Assembly (NCBI GenBank): GCA_965240325.2
Contig: OZ251224.1
Location: forward strand, 3,410,001-3,474,000
Direction of reading: 5' to 3'
DNA: 64,000 bases
From: Rebecca billardiae RCC1528
Taxonomy: Eukaryota > Haptophyta
The position numbers and the translations under genes are program-made. Position 1 is the first letter of the stretch. Every line of letters starts with the position of its first letter. Shown here one piece after another: positions 19,975-30,664 of this stretch. The notes beneath the pieces are model-generated. The model was not told the DNA's origin and searched no databases. It saw only the letters and a program-made list of their open reading frames with translations.

Positions 19975-22283
19975 ATGGAGGGCGCAGCTTTCCTCTCCGA
20001 GGCGGACTGGTTCGACGGGCAGGACCTGCAGCAGTACACGCGCGATCACCTGCTCGGCCGCGGCTCGACCGGCGCTGTCTACCTGCTTAGGAATGACCGG
20101 ACTGAAGACAACGACCTGGTGCGCGCGGAGCCGCGCGGCGATGGCAGTGCCAGCCTGCACGCCCCGGCCCGACGCCGCGCGCCAGGCACCCCCTCTCACC
20201 GCGCGGCGCCGCCACCTACCCCCGCTCACGCGGCGTGATCGCAGGCCGTGGTCAAGGAGCTGGACGTGGGCCGCATGGCTGGGCGCGAGCGGCACCAGGC
20301 GGCCCTCGAGGTGCGCCTGCTCTCGGAGCTCTCGCACCCGAACATCATCGCGTACTACGGCACCGTCTTCAACCGAAGGCGGCAGGTCCTCGAGATCTAC
20401 ATGGAGTACGCCGAGGGAGGCACACTCGCCGACTTGATCGCCGAGAAGCAGAACACGCCGGGCGCGAAGGGCTTCGAGGAGCAGACGGTGATCCGCTGGA
20501 CGCGGCAGATGCTCTCCGCGCTGCGATGCGTGCACAAGCGTCGCATCATCCACCGCGACCTCAAGCCCTCCAACGTGTTCATCACGCACGACGGTGCGCG
20601 CGCGGGAGCGCGCGCGCGTGCCGCCTGCGGCCGCAAGCGCACCACGCCCCTGCCCCCGGCCGCGGCCGCGCGGGCTGTGGGCACAGCCGCGAGGGTGCGC
20701 GTCCCCCGTGCGTGTGCCCGCCGCGCTCACGCGCCGCGGCCCGCCCCGCGCGCGCGCGCCTCGGCGGCGCAGGCTCCGTCAAGCTCGCCGACTTTGGCGT
20801 GTCGACTGAGCTGACGCACACTTCCGACCAGGTACTCACGGTGTGCGGCACCCCGTTCTACCTCTCGCCCGAGATGGTGTCCGGCCGGCCGTACACGACG
20901 GCGACGGACGTGTGGTCGCTGGGGTGCATCCTGTGGGAGCTGATCACGCTCGACCGCCCGTTCGAGGGCAAGAACATCATGCAGCTCGCCATGCAGATCA
21001 TGTCGAAGGAGCTGACCGTCGAGAGTCTCGAGGAGCGCGCGCACCACGAGGTTTACGACAAGCGGCTCATCTCGATGGTCGTGCGCATGCTGGACAAGGA
21101 TCCGACGAAGCGGCCGACGGTGGTGCAGCTGCACGACGACCCGTTCCTCTCCGAGCGGCTGGGCATGCTCTACCTCCGCCACGGCAACTCCGGCTCCGCC
21201 CAGATGCCGTCGAACGGCTCGTTCTCGCGCGCGACCGGCGGCGCGGTCGCCGCGGCCCTCGCCGCGGCCAGCGCGGCCGTGGTCGTGCCGCTGACGCCGC
21301 GCGAGCGCGCCGTGATCACCATCCAGGCGTACGAGCGCGGGCGGCGCGACCGCGTGATCACGGGCTTCCTGCGCGGCGCGTCGGGCCGACGCCGGCTCAG
21401 CATCGGCAACAGCAGCAGCGCGCTGCTCGACGCGCCGCCGCAGCCGCCCCTGTCGCAGTCGGCGCCCAACTCGAGCAACAGCGGCCGGCGCGGCTACGCG
21501 CCAGGAGCGATGCTCGTGGCGATCGCCGCGCCCGCCGCCGACACGAGCAGCCCGGTCAGGTCGAACGGGCGCTTACAGCTCCGAAGCCCCATCGCATTCG
21601 GCTCGGCGGGCGGCGTCTCGCTCCCTGACATCGGCGCCAAGCCCTCCACCGCGCCTGCGGGCGCGCAGCACTCGGCGCGTGGCGGCGCGCCGGCGCGCGT
21701 GCCCGCCGTCGGCCCGGCAAGCGCTAGAGACGGCGCCTCGCCGACGCGCGTCGGCATGCCCGCCGCGAAGGACGCGCGCCGCCGACCGCTGCCGTCGGGA
21801 TCGCCGCTGTCCATGGCGGCGATGGGCCCAAAGGGCGAGCGCATGTCGCCGCTCGCCGGCATGCCGCCGCCCGCTGGCGCCAGCGGCCTCGGCCGGCGCT
21901 CTGGCTCGATCTCGCCCACGCCCGCGTCGCCCGCGTCGCCCCTGTCGCCCGCGGCGGTGCAGGCGGCGTTTGCGAGCGTGGGCATCGACCCGTCGGGCCC
22001 GCAGGCGGAGCCGCCGATCACGCACTCCGTGTCGGCGAGTGCAGCGCTCCCGGCTTCGGCCGTCCCCGCCAGCGGCGGGCACCACCCGCCAATGGGATCG
22101 TCGCTCGGCGCGCTGCCGGCCGCGCAGAGGGCGAGAGACGCAGGCGGCGTGGCGATCTCGCCGTTGGGAACCTCGCCAATGGCTCGCCCCTCGTCCAGCG
22201 CCGGGGCCCCTGGTGCAGGACGCTTCGTCTCGATGCGCGTGCGGCCCGAGATCAAGCCGGTTGAAACGACGACCACGCGCTGA
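19975..22283 (+). CDS. NEK-like serine/threonine protein kinase with IQ-like tail
   Basis: Exons 19975-20118, 20245-20593 and 20773-22283 give 667 aa; introns start GTGCGCG and end CGCAG, phases 0 and 1. All kinase landmarks are intact after splicing: glycine loop GRGSTGAV at 28-35, Lys52 in AVVKEL, a probable helix-C Glu near 70, HRDLKPSN with Asp153, DFG with Asp171, and GTPFYLSPE. The sequence LDRPFEGKNIMQLAMQI downstream resembles NIMA-related (NEK) kinases, which act in cilia and mitosis. After the kinase domain comes ITIQAYERGRRDRVITGFLRG, an IQ-like calmodulin-binding segment, then about 280 residues of Ser/Pro/Ala-rich disordered tail. Without the introns the kinase is split into three frames. 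Confidence is high for kinase, moderate for the NEK assignment. Confidence 0.88.
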
Positions 22284-22988
22284 AGAGTGAAGCCCTTCAG
22301 AGGCCCGTGCCGACGGCCCACTCGGGCCGAGGCCGAGCCTGCGTGTGAGACTCAGCATCATGATCATCAGACGGCTATACTCAGTCTGGCGCGTCAGCTG
22401 CAGTCGCCGTCTGAACACCGATATGCAGACTCTGTAGTCGGTCCTGCACGACGGCACTCGATTCCGCTGCGGAGGGCTGCCCGTGTCTAGTGTAGTAGTG
22501 AGAGCCATGGTCAGCAGCACTCTCTCGAAGTTGAGTGCGGCCTGCGGGCAGTGCGGCGGCTCGGCCCTAATGTTCTGATAGTCACACGGCTCAATACTAG
22601 TCAGTAAGCAGTAGCTAAACCTCTGACCTGAGTCTGAGTGGCGAGTGGAAATCCTTGCAATGCAGATCGTGATTCGTGAGCGCAGAATGATTGATGGGGC
22701 GGATCGAGACTGCGCGGGTGCGGCTCATCAGACGCGCGGCTTGATGGGAGGAAATGCGTGAGCATTTGTGAGCGCAAATCTGGTCTTCGCCCGCGGGGCC
22801 CACCGTACAATCTTGTTGATCACCACAAGCAGCACGGTGGCTCACCAAACACGAGCGACGAGCGTCGGGCCGGTGTTTCACCCCGCGACGCCATGGCGGG
22901 AACCACCCCGTGGCGTGAGACCTCTTAGGCGGGGGCTGCGGTGCGACGGGCGGGGGCTGGGTGGCGCGGCGCTGGGTTGCGCTTCGTG
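22284..22988. other. Intergenic region between kinase and TPR genes
   Basis: About 700 bases between two same-strand genes: the kinase 3' region and the TPR gene promoter. Base composition drops and then rises again. No repeat, RNA gene or coding signal is recognised. Confidence 0.4.
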
Positions 22989-25900
22989 ATGGGCGCGGTG
23001 CAGAGCGCGCGTGAGGGCGTGCGGCGCGTGCGACGCTCGAAGTCGCCACCTGCGCACCGCCCTCGGCCGAGCGAGCTGCAGATCCCAGAGTCGCCGAAGC
23101 GCGGGCTGCGCATCTTCGGCCGCGGCTCGCCGCGCTCGCCGCAGTTCAACGGCGTGGAGGGCGGCGCAGCGCGACGCAGGGTGCCCGCCATACGCTCTTC
23201 CCACGCCTCGCAGCAGGCGAGCCCGCGCGCCGGCACGCCGACGATGCCGACATTGTTGCCATCCCCGCTCGAGCAGGCCAAGCGCGTGTGGGAGGGCGTG
23301 ACCCCGCCCGGCGTGATGCGCTTCCGGAGTAGCAACCAGCAGCCGCAGCAGGGCGCGCTCGGGCTGAAGCTCTCGGCGCTGCGCCGCGTGCTCGAGCGCG
23401 CCGAGACGCTGTCCGCGCGCGAGGGGCCGATGCGGCTGCGCCGGGCGGGCAGCGGCAGCGACACGCTGAGCGCGGGCGCCGCCGACGCGCGCGCGAGCGC
23501 AGCCAACGACTCGCCGCTCTCGGGCGGCACCGGCGACGACTCGTCGCACGGCGTGGCGCGGTTCACGCGCCGCGCCGCGGGCGAGCCGCTCACCGTGGAG
23601 GACGCGTACTTCGAGGTGATGCGCCCGCGCTCGAGCGCGCAGGCCAACGGCCTTCCCTACATCGTGGCGCGCTCCGAGCAAGGCGCCGCCAACGTGCTCG
23701 TGTGCACGGCGCCGGAGCAGCTGCTCGCGGACGTGGTGGGCGCGCTCGAGGCGGCGGGGCTAGACGAGGCGCGCACGTACGTCGCGCTCGACGCGCTCGG
23801 CTCGCCCGACTGGCGCCCCGCCGAGCGGCCGGCCGAGTGGTGGGCGGGCGAGTTTGCAAAGCGAATTTCGGAAATTGGGCGGGTGCTGCTCGTGCTCGCG
23901 CCGGCGGATGCGCCGGTGCCGCTCTCGCGCGCGCAGGCGCTGTGGGAGATGGTGTGCGCGCTGCGCGGCGGCGCGGAGCTGCTCATCGTCGCGCCGCCCA
24001 TCGAGGCCGCCGCGCTCGACAGCGACCTCGCCACCGACCTGTCACACGTCGCCGCGGCGCTCGACCGCGCCAAGCTCGCCAACGCGACAGCCGTCCCCGC
24101 GTCCGACCGTGAGGCGATCCTCGGCGCGGCGTCGCTCGCGCCCGGGGGCGTGACGAGCGCAGACGCGGAGCTCGGCGCGGCGCTGATGCACTGGCTCGCC
24201 GACCAGGCGATGCGGCTGCTCGACGCGGGCACGGGCGGCGCGCGGCTCGCGTCGGACGCGGGGCGCGCGATGCTGGCGAGGGGTCACGGGGAGAAGGCGG
24301 AGCCGTTCTTGCAGAGGGCCCTGGCCTCGCACGGCCGCGCAGGGGCGGCGGCGCGCGGCGCGAAGGCGGGCGCCGAGGTGGACGACGACGAGGACAGCGG
24401 CGCCCACGCCCACGCCGTCGCCGCCGCGCGCCGACGCCGCCCCTCGGATGAGTCGGACGGCCGCGAGCCCAAGCCCGAGCCGGCGCCGGCGCCGCGCACG
24501 CCCGAGCCCGGCGCCGCGGCCGCTGAGTCGCCTCGCACGCGCTCGATCGCGGACTCCGGCGGCAGCGCGAGCCGCACGAGCAGCATCGCGCTCGCCGCGT
24601 CGAGCGCCGGCTTCGGCGTGGGCACCGCCGGCCTCTCTCGCGCGCGCGACTTCCGCGCGACCGCGTCAGCGGACCTCGCCGCCGCGTACACGCTTCAGGG
24701 TCGGCACGCCGAAGCCGTCGGGCTGCACACGCGCCTGCTGGCGGAGCGGGAGTCGGCGTTCGGCCCGTCGGACGTGCGCACGCTCGCGTCGGCGCACGCG
24801 CTCGGCGTGGCGCTCGCGAGCGACGGCGCGCACGCGCGCGCCGTGCAGATGCTCAGCCGCGCGCTCAGCGGCCGGCTCGCCGCGCTCGGCGCGGAGCACC
24901 GCGACACGGCCGCCTCCCAGCACTACCTTGGTGTGAGCCTGGCCGCGGTCGAGCGGCCGATGGACGCGGAGCGGGCGCTGCGCGCGGCGCTGCGCGCGCG
25001 GGAGCGGACGCTCGGGCGGGAGCACACGCACACGCTCGGCACGGCCACCGCGCTCGCGCGCGTGCTGCTCAGCACCGCCGCCTTCTCCGCGGCGGCGACC
25101 TTGTACCGTCTCGCCCGCGACGCGTACACTCGGCAGCACGGGCCGTTGCACGCGCTGACCGTGGGCGCGGTGGAGGGGCTGGGCGGCGCGCTGCACGGGC
25201 AGGGCGAGCTGGCGGAGGCGGAGGAGGTGCAGCGCGCCGCGCTCTCGGCGCGCGAGACGGTGAGCGGCCACGACCACGCGCTCACGCTCAACGCCGCCGC
25301 CGCGCTCGCCGCAACACTCAGCGCGCGAGGCCGACACGCAGCGGCGCTGCCACTGCACAGGCGCGCACACGCGGGGCGGCGCCGGCTGCTGGGACCTTCG
25401 GACCAGGACACGGTGAGCTCGGCGAACGCGCTCGCGATCTGCCTGACCGAGCTGCGCGAGCACACCGAGGCCGAGGCGCTCTTCCGCATGGCGATCGACG
25501 GCGCGCTCGTCGCGGCCACCGAGGATGCTTCAGCCGCGGCGGCCGCGGCGGCGACCAGTGCTGGTGGGGCGCTCAACAATGCGAGTCTCGTCACTTCCAG
25601 CGACTCCGGAGGCGAGGAGGAGGGCGCGCGGCGCGTGGTGCCGCGCGAGGTGACGGAGGCGCCGGACGTGGTCGCGCTCAAGGTCAACCTCGCCGCGTGC
25701 CTCCGCGCCAAGGGCGAGCTCGCCGCCGCAGAGCCGCTCCTTCAGGACGCGCTCGAAGCGACGCAGCGCGCACACGGCGAGCTGCACCCTGAGACCCTTG
25801 GCGCGTGCCGCGCGCTCGGCGCGCTGCTCTCGGAGCTCGGGCGGCACGTGGCGGCGGAGGAGATGATGCGCCGCGCGCTGCGCGGGTACGAGCGCGCGCT

Positions 25901-27221
25901 CGGCCTCGACGACGACGTCGCCGTCTCCTGCGCCAACGAGCTCGCCATTGCCCTGCGCAACCAGGGCAACCTTGGGGAGTCTGAGGTCCTGCTGCGGCGC
26001 GCGCTCGGCTCGCGGGAGCGCACGCACGGCGCGGCGCACAGCGCGACGCTCGGCGTGGTGAACAACCTGGCGGTGGTGATGTGCGAGCGCGGGCGGCCCG
26101 AGGAGGCGCTCGAGCTGCACCGCCGCGCGCTCAGCGGCTGCGAGGCCGCGCTCGGCGAGGCCCACCCGGACACGCTCGCGTGCGCCAACAACTACGCCGC
26201 GCTCCTGACGGAGCGGGGGGAGCACGCGGAGGCGGTGGCGCTCTATGGCCGGGCGCTCGCCGGGTGCGAGGCGGCGCTCGGCGCGGAGCACACGCACACG
26301 CTCGCGGCGGCGAGCAACCTGGGCCTCTCGCTCGCCGCGCAGGGCCAGCCCGAGGCGGCCGAGCCGCTGCTGCGCCGCGCGCTCGTCGGGCGCGAGCGCT
26401 CGTTTGGCCGAGAGCACGAGCAGTCGTTGCAATCTCTGCACAATCTGGCCGTGTGCCTTCGGCAGCTGCGCAAGCACGGCGCGGCGGAGAGGGCGCTGCG
26501 CAGGCTGCTGCACGCGCGGGTGAGCGCGGGCGGGAAGCTGCACGAGCACTCGCTCGCGGCCGCGCACGCGCTCGCCCTCGCGCTGTGCGACCAAGGCAGG
26601 CTCGAGGAGGCCGAGCAACTGCTCCGGCGCGTGGTGCGCGGCCGGCAGCGCGCGCTCGGCGAGGGTCACACGCTCACTCTCGGCTCGATGGGCGATCTGG
26701 CTGCGGTGCTCAGCGGGCGGCCGGAGCCGGCGGCGGCGGAGGAGGCGGAGGAGTGGCGGGCGAGGGTGCTCGACGGCGCGCGTCGGCTCCCGCCAGAGTC
26801 ACCACCGCGCCGCTCGAACCGTGCCAGCGACCGCCCGGCGCGCGACTCGGCGCCGGCGCGGCAACCGGAGGCCGCGGCTGAGGCCGCCGCGTCACCGCCG
26901 CCAAAAGCGACGGCCGCCGCGCGCGCCGAGGCCCGGGCGGGCGCGGGCACGGGCCCAGCGCGCAGCCGCGGCAGCCCGGAGAAGGCCAGCCCACGCCGCG
27001 GCTCCTCGAGCAGCTCCGCGACGGGGAGCCGCGGCCTGGCCGCTTCGTCCTCGTCGCCCGCGTTCCTCCGATCAGCCGGGGCCTTCTCGCACCGACGAGC
27101 GCCGCCGCGACCGGCGGCGGACTCGCGCCCCAGCCCGGCACGCTCGCCGCAGCCCAAGCCGTCGCCATCTGGCAGTGCCGCCGAGTCGCCGGCGAGAGCC
27201 GCGCGTCGAGTGCCGTCGTGA
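22989..27221 (+). CDS. N-myristoylated effector-domain/kinesin-light-chain-type TPR protein
   Basis: A single exon of 1410 aa. I chose ATG 22989 because it gives MGAVQS, a good N-myristoylation signal; frames open upstream lack an ATG with such context. Residues about 204-410 form an alpha/beta domain with WWAGEFAKRISEIGRVLLVL and a later QALWEMVCAL. This pattern precedes TPR arrays in many algal proteins annotated as kinesin light chain and is somewhat reminiscent of TIR-like or STAND effector domains. Residues about 555-1245 are tandem 42-residue TPRs of the kinesin-light-chain/NPHP3 type (e.g. RTHGAAHSATLGVVNNLAVV), about fifteen units, one interrupted near residue 850 by an Ala/Ser insertion. 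The C-terminus is Ser/Pro/Arg-rich disordered. Probably a membrane-tethered scaffold or signalling protein; not a demonstrated kinesin subunit. Confidence 0.8.
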   Translation: MGAVQSAREGVRRVRRSKSPPAHRPRPSELQIPESPKRGLRIFGRGSPRSPQFNGVEGGAARRRVPAIRSSHASQQASPRAGTPTMPTLLPSPLEQAKRVWEGVTPPGVMRFRSSNQQPQQGALGLKLSALRRVLERAETLSAREGPMRLRRAGSGSDTLSAGAADARASAANDSPLSGGTGDDSSHGVARFTRRAAGEPLTVEDAYFEVMRPRSSAQANGLPYIVARSEQGAANVLVCTAPEQLLADVVGALEAAGLDEARTYVALDALGSPDWRPAERPAEWWAGEFAKRISEIGRVLLVLAPADAPVPLSRAQALWEMVCALRGGAELLIVAPPIEAAALDSDLATDLSHVAAALDRAKLANATAVPASDREAILGAASLAPGGVTSADAELGAALMHWLADQAMRLLDAGTGGARLASDAGRAMLARGHGEKAEPFLQRALASHGRAGAAARGAKAGAEVDDDEDSGAHAHAVAAARRRRPSDESDGREPKPEPAPAPRTPEPGAAAAESPRTRSIADSGGSASRTSSIALAASSAGFGVGTAGLSRARDFRATASADLAAAYTLQGRHAEAVGLHTRLLAERESAFGPSDVRTLASAHALGVALASDGAHARAVQMLSRALSGRLAALGAEHRDTAASQHYLGVSLAAVERPMDAERALRAALRARERTLGREHTHTLGTATALARVLLSTAAFSAAATLYRLARDAYTRQHGPLHALTVGAVEGLGGALHGQGELAEAEEVQRAALSARETVSGHDHALTLNAAAALAATLSARGRHAAALPLHRRAHAGRRRLLGPSDQDTVSSANALAICLTELREHTEAEALFRMAIDGALVAATEDASAAAAAAATSAGGALNNASLVTSSDSGGEEEGARRVVPREVTEAPDVVALKVNLAACLRAKGELAAAEPLLQDALEATQRAHGELHPETLGACRALGALLSELGRHVAAEEMMRRALRGYERALGLDDDVAVSCANELAIALRNQGNLGESEVLLRRALGSRERTHGAAHSATLGVVNNLAVVMCERGRPEEALELHRRALSGCEAALGEAHPDTLACANNYAALLTERGEHAEAVALYGRALAGCEAALGAEHTHTLAAASNLGLSLAAQGQPEAAEPLLRRALVGRERSFGREHEQSLQSLHNLAVCLRQLRKHGAAERALRRLLHARVSAGGKLHEHSLAAAHALALALCDQGRLEEAEQLLRRVVRGRQRALGEGHTLTLGSMGDLAAVLSGRPEPAAAEEAEEWRARVLDGARRLPPESPPRRSNRASDRPARDSAPARQPEAAAEAAASPPPKATAAARAEARAGAGTGPARSRGSPEKASPRRGSSSSSATGSRGLAASSSSPAFLRSAGAFSHRRAPPRPAADSRPSPARSPQPKPSPSGSAAESPARAARRVPS

Positions 27222-27472
27222 GCAGGCGTGCGGGTGCCGGTTGCTGGGCCACACGGTCCCAGGTAGTCAGATCGATAGCGCCCGCAGTCGCCGCTGGCCA
27301 GCCAGGCGCCACGCCTGCACTCACCAGCTGTTCCGTTCGGACCTCGGCGCCAGTCGCCAGATGAGTTCGTCCCGATTATTGCGCGCGCTGTTACGTACGA
27401 CTACTACGTCGCGACGACGACATATACTCTGCAGGCGCGCGCGCGATCATCAGCGAGCTGCGAGGCGGATTT

Positions 27473-27493
27473 AGAGAGAGAGAGAGAGAGAGA
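27473..27493. repeat. (GA)n microsatellite
   Basis: About ten AG dinucleotides followed by a second shorter purine tract (GAGAGAG near 27502), directly outside the left end of the inverted-repeat element at 27512. Confidence 0.9.
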
Positions 27494-27511
27494 TCGAGCT
27501 AGAGAGAGTAG

Positions 27512-29313
27512 CACAGTGAACACGCCCCAGCGGCGAAGCGGACAAACAAAATGGCGGACGCCCGCCTCGCGGGTCGCTCGCGTGAGGCTCGATGGCCGAG
27601 CCCACGGAGGGCCTGCGGCGACTGGGACATGTCAGCGGACAGCTAGACACGCATAGCGCCCTGTCAGAAGCGTCAGAGAGCTCTCATGCCAGCGCAGCTG
27701 CTCGCCCTGCCCGTCCTCGAGCTCGGCGCCGAACGGCACCGAGACTGGCTGATCGAGCCGTCAACACCGCGTGTGCGCGCGCGGATCGCTGGAGGAAGCG
27801 AAGACAGGGTCCAGCTCGGTAGGTGAGGTGTGGAGAGTATATGCCATGGCAGAGTCACCGCGACTCGAATGAGCCTCGAATCGCCCGTGCCGCCTCCTCG
27901 CGCGCTGCTCGAGCACGATGCGTTTGCTGCCGCAGCTGCACCCTGCGCACTCCCGCGGAAAGACATCGCGCGCGCTTGCCCACGAAGCTGAAGCAGGCCG
28001 GCAGCTGCTCGCGGAAGAAGACCGCACACGAGCTGCCAAGCTGGCGCCCAGCTGCCGCGACCGCGGCACGTCAGCTCGACGAGCCAGCGCACTGCCGCGA
28101 CCGCATCGTCTCCTTTGAGCTGCAAGCTGATGAGCAGTGATCTGCGCGACGGCGCGCGAAGCGCGTGGGCAGTGGGTCGACGCAGAGAGGGTGACGTGAG
28201 CGATGTGAATCGTGGAATGCGAGGCCTTCGCACTCGCGCGGCACCCCAAAGCGCACCCGACTGGGCATGGTTGTGCCTCGCTGAGTTGCTCGCATTCGTC
28301 ATCCGATACGGATGCACACTGCTGTGATGTGCGCCCGAACGAGACGCTACCATCGGCGGAACCGCGACCTCGGCACGTCGTCGAGTGCGCAAGTGCGCAA
28401 CGAGGTCGTGAATGTAGTCAAGCTCGCTCAGGTCGCCCTGAGTCAGCGCAAACGAGCTGTTCTGCACGCGTGCGCAGACGGGGCCGCGCAGACGGCATCA
28501 TTGCATGAGCACAAAACTGGGTGGGAATCATGCAGCCCTAGCGTGGGAAGCAGAGGCGCTGGCGGTCGGGGAGGCGGGCGCTCGAACGCACGCCCGACGT
28601 GTGCAGGCACACGCACCGTCAGCCATGGTCGGCACCATTCGCCTGGTGTACTGGCCGTCGGTGTCCAGAGCTCTGGCAGCAGTCCATCACCTGCGTCCGA
28701 TCCATAAACATCGTAGACGTGAAGGCATGGACCGCCAGGTCGGACAAGAAGCACGCACTCGATGGACATCTGGACACCAGGCGCGTCACAAACAACGCTC
28801 AAGTCCGCCTTGATTGCTTGAGGATGTGACCCGACGGGCATGCGCTCGATGTGCCGCTCGAGCCCACAAAAGTGCAGCACTTTTGAGGTGGAGGATATTG
28901 GGGGCGAGACATTTCCAGCGGTCCAAAAGGAGCATGCGAGCAAGTACTTGCACCCAACCAACCACTCAGACAGCCACCCAGGCCCGCCATCCATCGGGAC
29001 GGGTGGGAGCAAGCATCACATGTCGGTCGCGTGCTGCTGCGAGCTCGAACACGCCTGCTTCGGACGCGGGCTCTTCTCGTGGCAGAGTCGTGGCGCGACA
29101 CCCGAGCTAGTGTCCCATGTAATGGCCAGCTATACGGTCCGCCCAGTACGGGATGGGCCCACGGATGATCGCGCCCGTGGGCCCGGCTAGAGCGGCCGAG
29201 TGACGGCGGAAGGCCTCGGGCGGACGACTGAGATCCCGCCATCGCCCTGCCAAATCGGCCGGTTCCCAAGCAGTTTTGTTTGTCCGCTCCGCCGCTGGGG
29301 CGTGTTCACTGTG
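27512..29313. mobile_element. Terminal-inverted-repeat DNA transposon (hAT-like ends), interior decayed or non-autonomous
   Basis: A 40-bp sequence beginning CACAGTGAACACGCCCCAGC at 27512-27551 recurs as its reverse complement at 29274-29313 with one clear mismatch, enclosing 1.8 kb. The termini contain CAGTG, compatible with the 5'-CAGNG ends of hAT elements, but I could not find a matching 8-bp target duplication. The interior has only short open frames. The longest is a minus frame at 28443-29012 without recognised transposase motifs. I therefore call it non-autonomous or degraded. Superfamily assignment is tentative. Apart from this element the 27222-29562 gap is empty. Confidence 0.6.
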
Positions 29314-29562
29314 AGACGAGATTATTTCCGTGTGACGATGCGTGCGTGATGCAGTCGTAGATCACAGTAGCGGCATCGTCAGCACCATGTCACTCCATCA
29401 TCAGAATCATCAGAGTCAGTTGCAGGCCGTGACGCTGTTGCTATAGCCAATCATTGCGCCCCGCGCCCCCGCCATCGATCGGCACGCACGGTCACGCCCT
29501 CTGAGTCTGGCTGGCAAGTCCGGCATCGCCGGCGTGTCGCCGTTCACGTAGTGCGATTAGGT

Positions 29563-30477
29563 CTACGACTCATCCGCGGACGGAAGGTGCCCCACGAGCC
29601 TCAGGAAGGCATTCCCATCGCGAACCCCGTCCGCGAAGCGCTTCTCCGCCACCTGCCGTCCGCGCGGGATCGCCGCATCGAACAGCGCGCGCGCGTTGTG
29701 CATGCTCGGGTGGTAGCGCATCCACTGGCCGAGCCGGCTGGGCGTGGCGCGTGCGGCGCGGTGCTTCGAGAGCGCGACCTCGCACTTGAGCGTGTTGTTC
29801 CCGTCGGCGAAGCCAGGCGCGAGGTCGATGCCCGAGCCCACGAAGGGCGAGATCGTCACCGTCTCGTGCTCGGCGCACAGCGGCAGCGAGTTGGAGATGC
29901 CGCCGTCCATGAACCATTCGCCACGGAACTGCACGCCGCGCGGGTGCAGGCAGCAGCTCGCCTGCACCGCGTTGATGAGCTCGGCGTTCGACGCGAAGTC
30001 GGTGATGCTGACGTTCTCGACGGGCAGGCGCCGTGGCGTCACGTGCACGGAGAGCCACGGGCGCCCGTCCTCGCCGCGCACCATGCTGTGCGCGCGCGGC
30101 GGCAGCAGTGACAGCTCCTCGACAAACCGCGGCAGCAGCCGCGCGGTCGGGTCGAGCGCGTCGGCGACGGTGGCGCCTCGGAAGAAGGCGCCCGTGCAGT
30201 AGTACTCGAGGGCTTCTTCAATCCGCTCAGGGCACGCCAGGAGCAGCACGCCCGCGCACGCGCCGCCCGAGGTGCCCATCACGCGCTTCACGCGCGACAT
30301 GAAGGATGGACACGCATGGAAGGCAGACGCGACGCCGGCCTGGTAGATGAGCATGAGGCCAGAGCCGCCGAAAGACAGCGCGAGTGGACCCGAGCCTGGG
30401 CTCACTGGTGGTACACTCAGCGCGCGACGCAGCCGTCGCGCGGCCGTGCGCAGCAGGGGGCGCGACAACATGGGCAT
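29563..30477 (-). CDS. Patatin-like phospholipase (PNPLA family)
   Basis: A single exon of 304 aa starting at ATG 30477. The family signatures are complete: the glycine-rich oxyanion strip SFGGSGLMLIYQAGVASAF (about residues 35-53), the nucleophile elbow GTSGGACAG with Ser70, and the catalytic Asp191 in WFMDGGISNSLP. The order and spacing match PNPLA/ATGL-type lipid acyl hydrolases, which cleave triacylglycerol or phospholipid acyl chains with a Ser-Asp dyad. The N-terminal 25 residues are basic and hydroxylated and could be an organellar presequence. It is head-to-head with the proteasome gene across 187 bp. Substrate cannot be told from sequence. Confidence 0.87.
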   Translation of the reverse strand: MPMLSRPLLRTAARRLRRALSVPPVSPGSGPLALSFGGSGLMLIYQAGVASAFHACPSFMSRVKRVMGTSGGACAGVLLLACPERIEEALEYYCTGAFFRGATVADALDPTARLLPRFVEELSLLPPRAHSMVRGEDGRPWLSVHVTPRRLPVENVSITDFASNAELINAVQASCCLHPRGVQFRGEWFMDGGISNSLPLCAEHETVTISPFVGSGIDLAPGFADGNNTLKCEVALSKHRAARATPSRLGQWMRYHPSMHNARALFDAAIPRGRQVAEKRFADGVRDGNAFLRLVGHLPSADES

Positions 30478-30664
30478 CTTGCGCCCGGCCCCGACCGGGT
30501 GAGCAGGCGCTGCGGCGGCGGGCGCGGAAGCCGGGCTCCCAAGCTTTGTAGCTTGCTTGCAGTCCGCCAAATAACCGGACGGAGCGTCAAGAAGAGCCCG
30601 GACTCGTGCTCGGGAGCTGCGCGCTTGTGCGGACTCGCCAAGGCGCGGGCGGCGGCGGTCAACG
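30478..30664. promoter_or_regulatory. Probable bidirectional promoter (lipase / proteasome subunit)
   Basis: Only 187 bp separate the outward-facing start codons of the patatin-like and proteasome genes, so both core promoters and 5' leaders must lie here. The middle is locally AT-richer (TTTGTAGCTTGCTTGCAGTC region). No TATA box is recognised. Confidence 0.4.

Noticed and set aside
28443-29012. Transposase for the inverted-repeat element
   Set aside because: The 189-residue minus frame has no discernible DDE or hAT dimerisation motif, so I did not call it as a gene.
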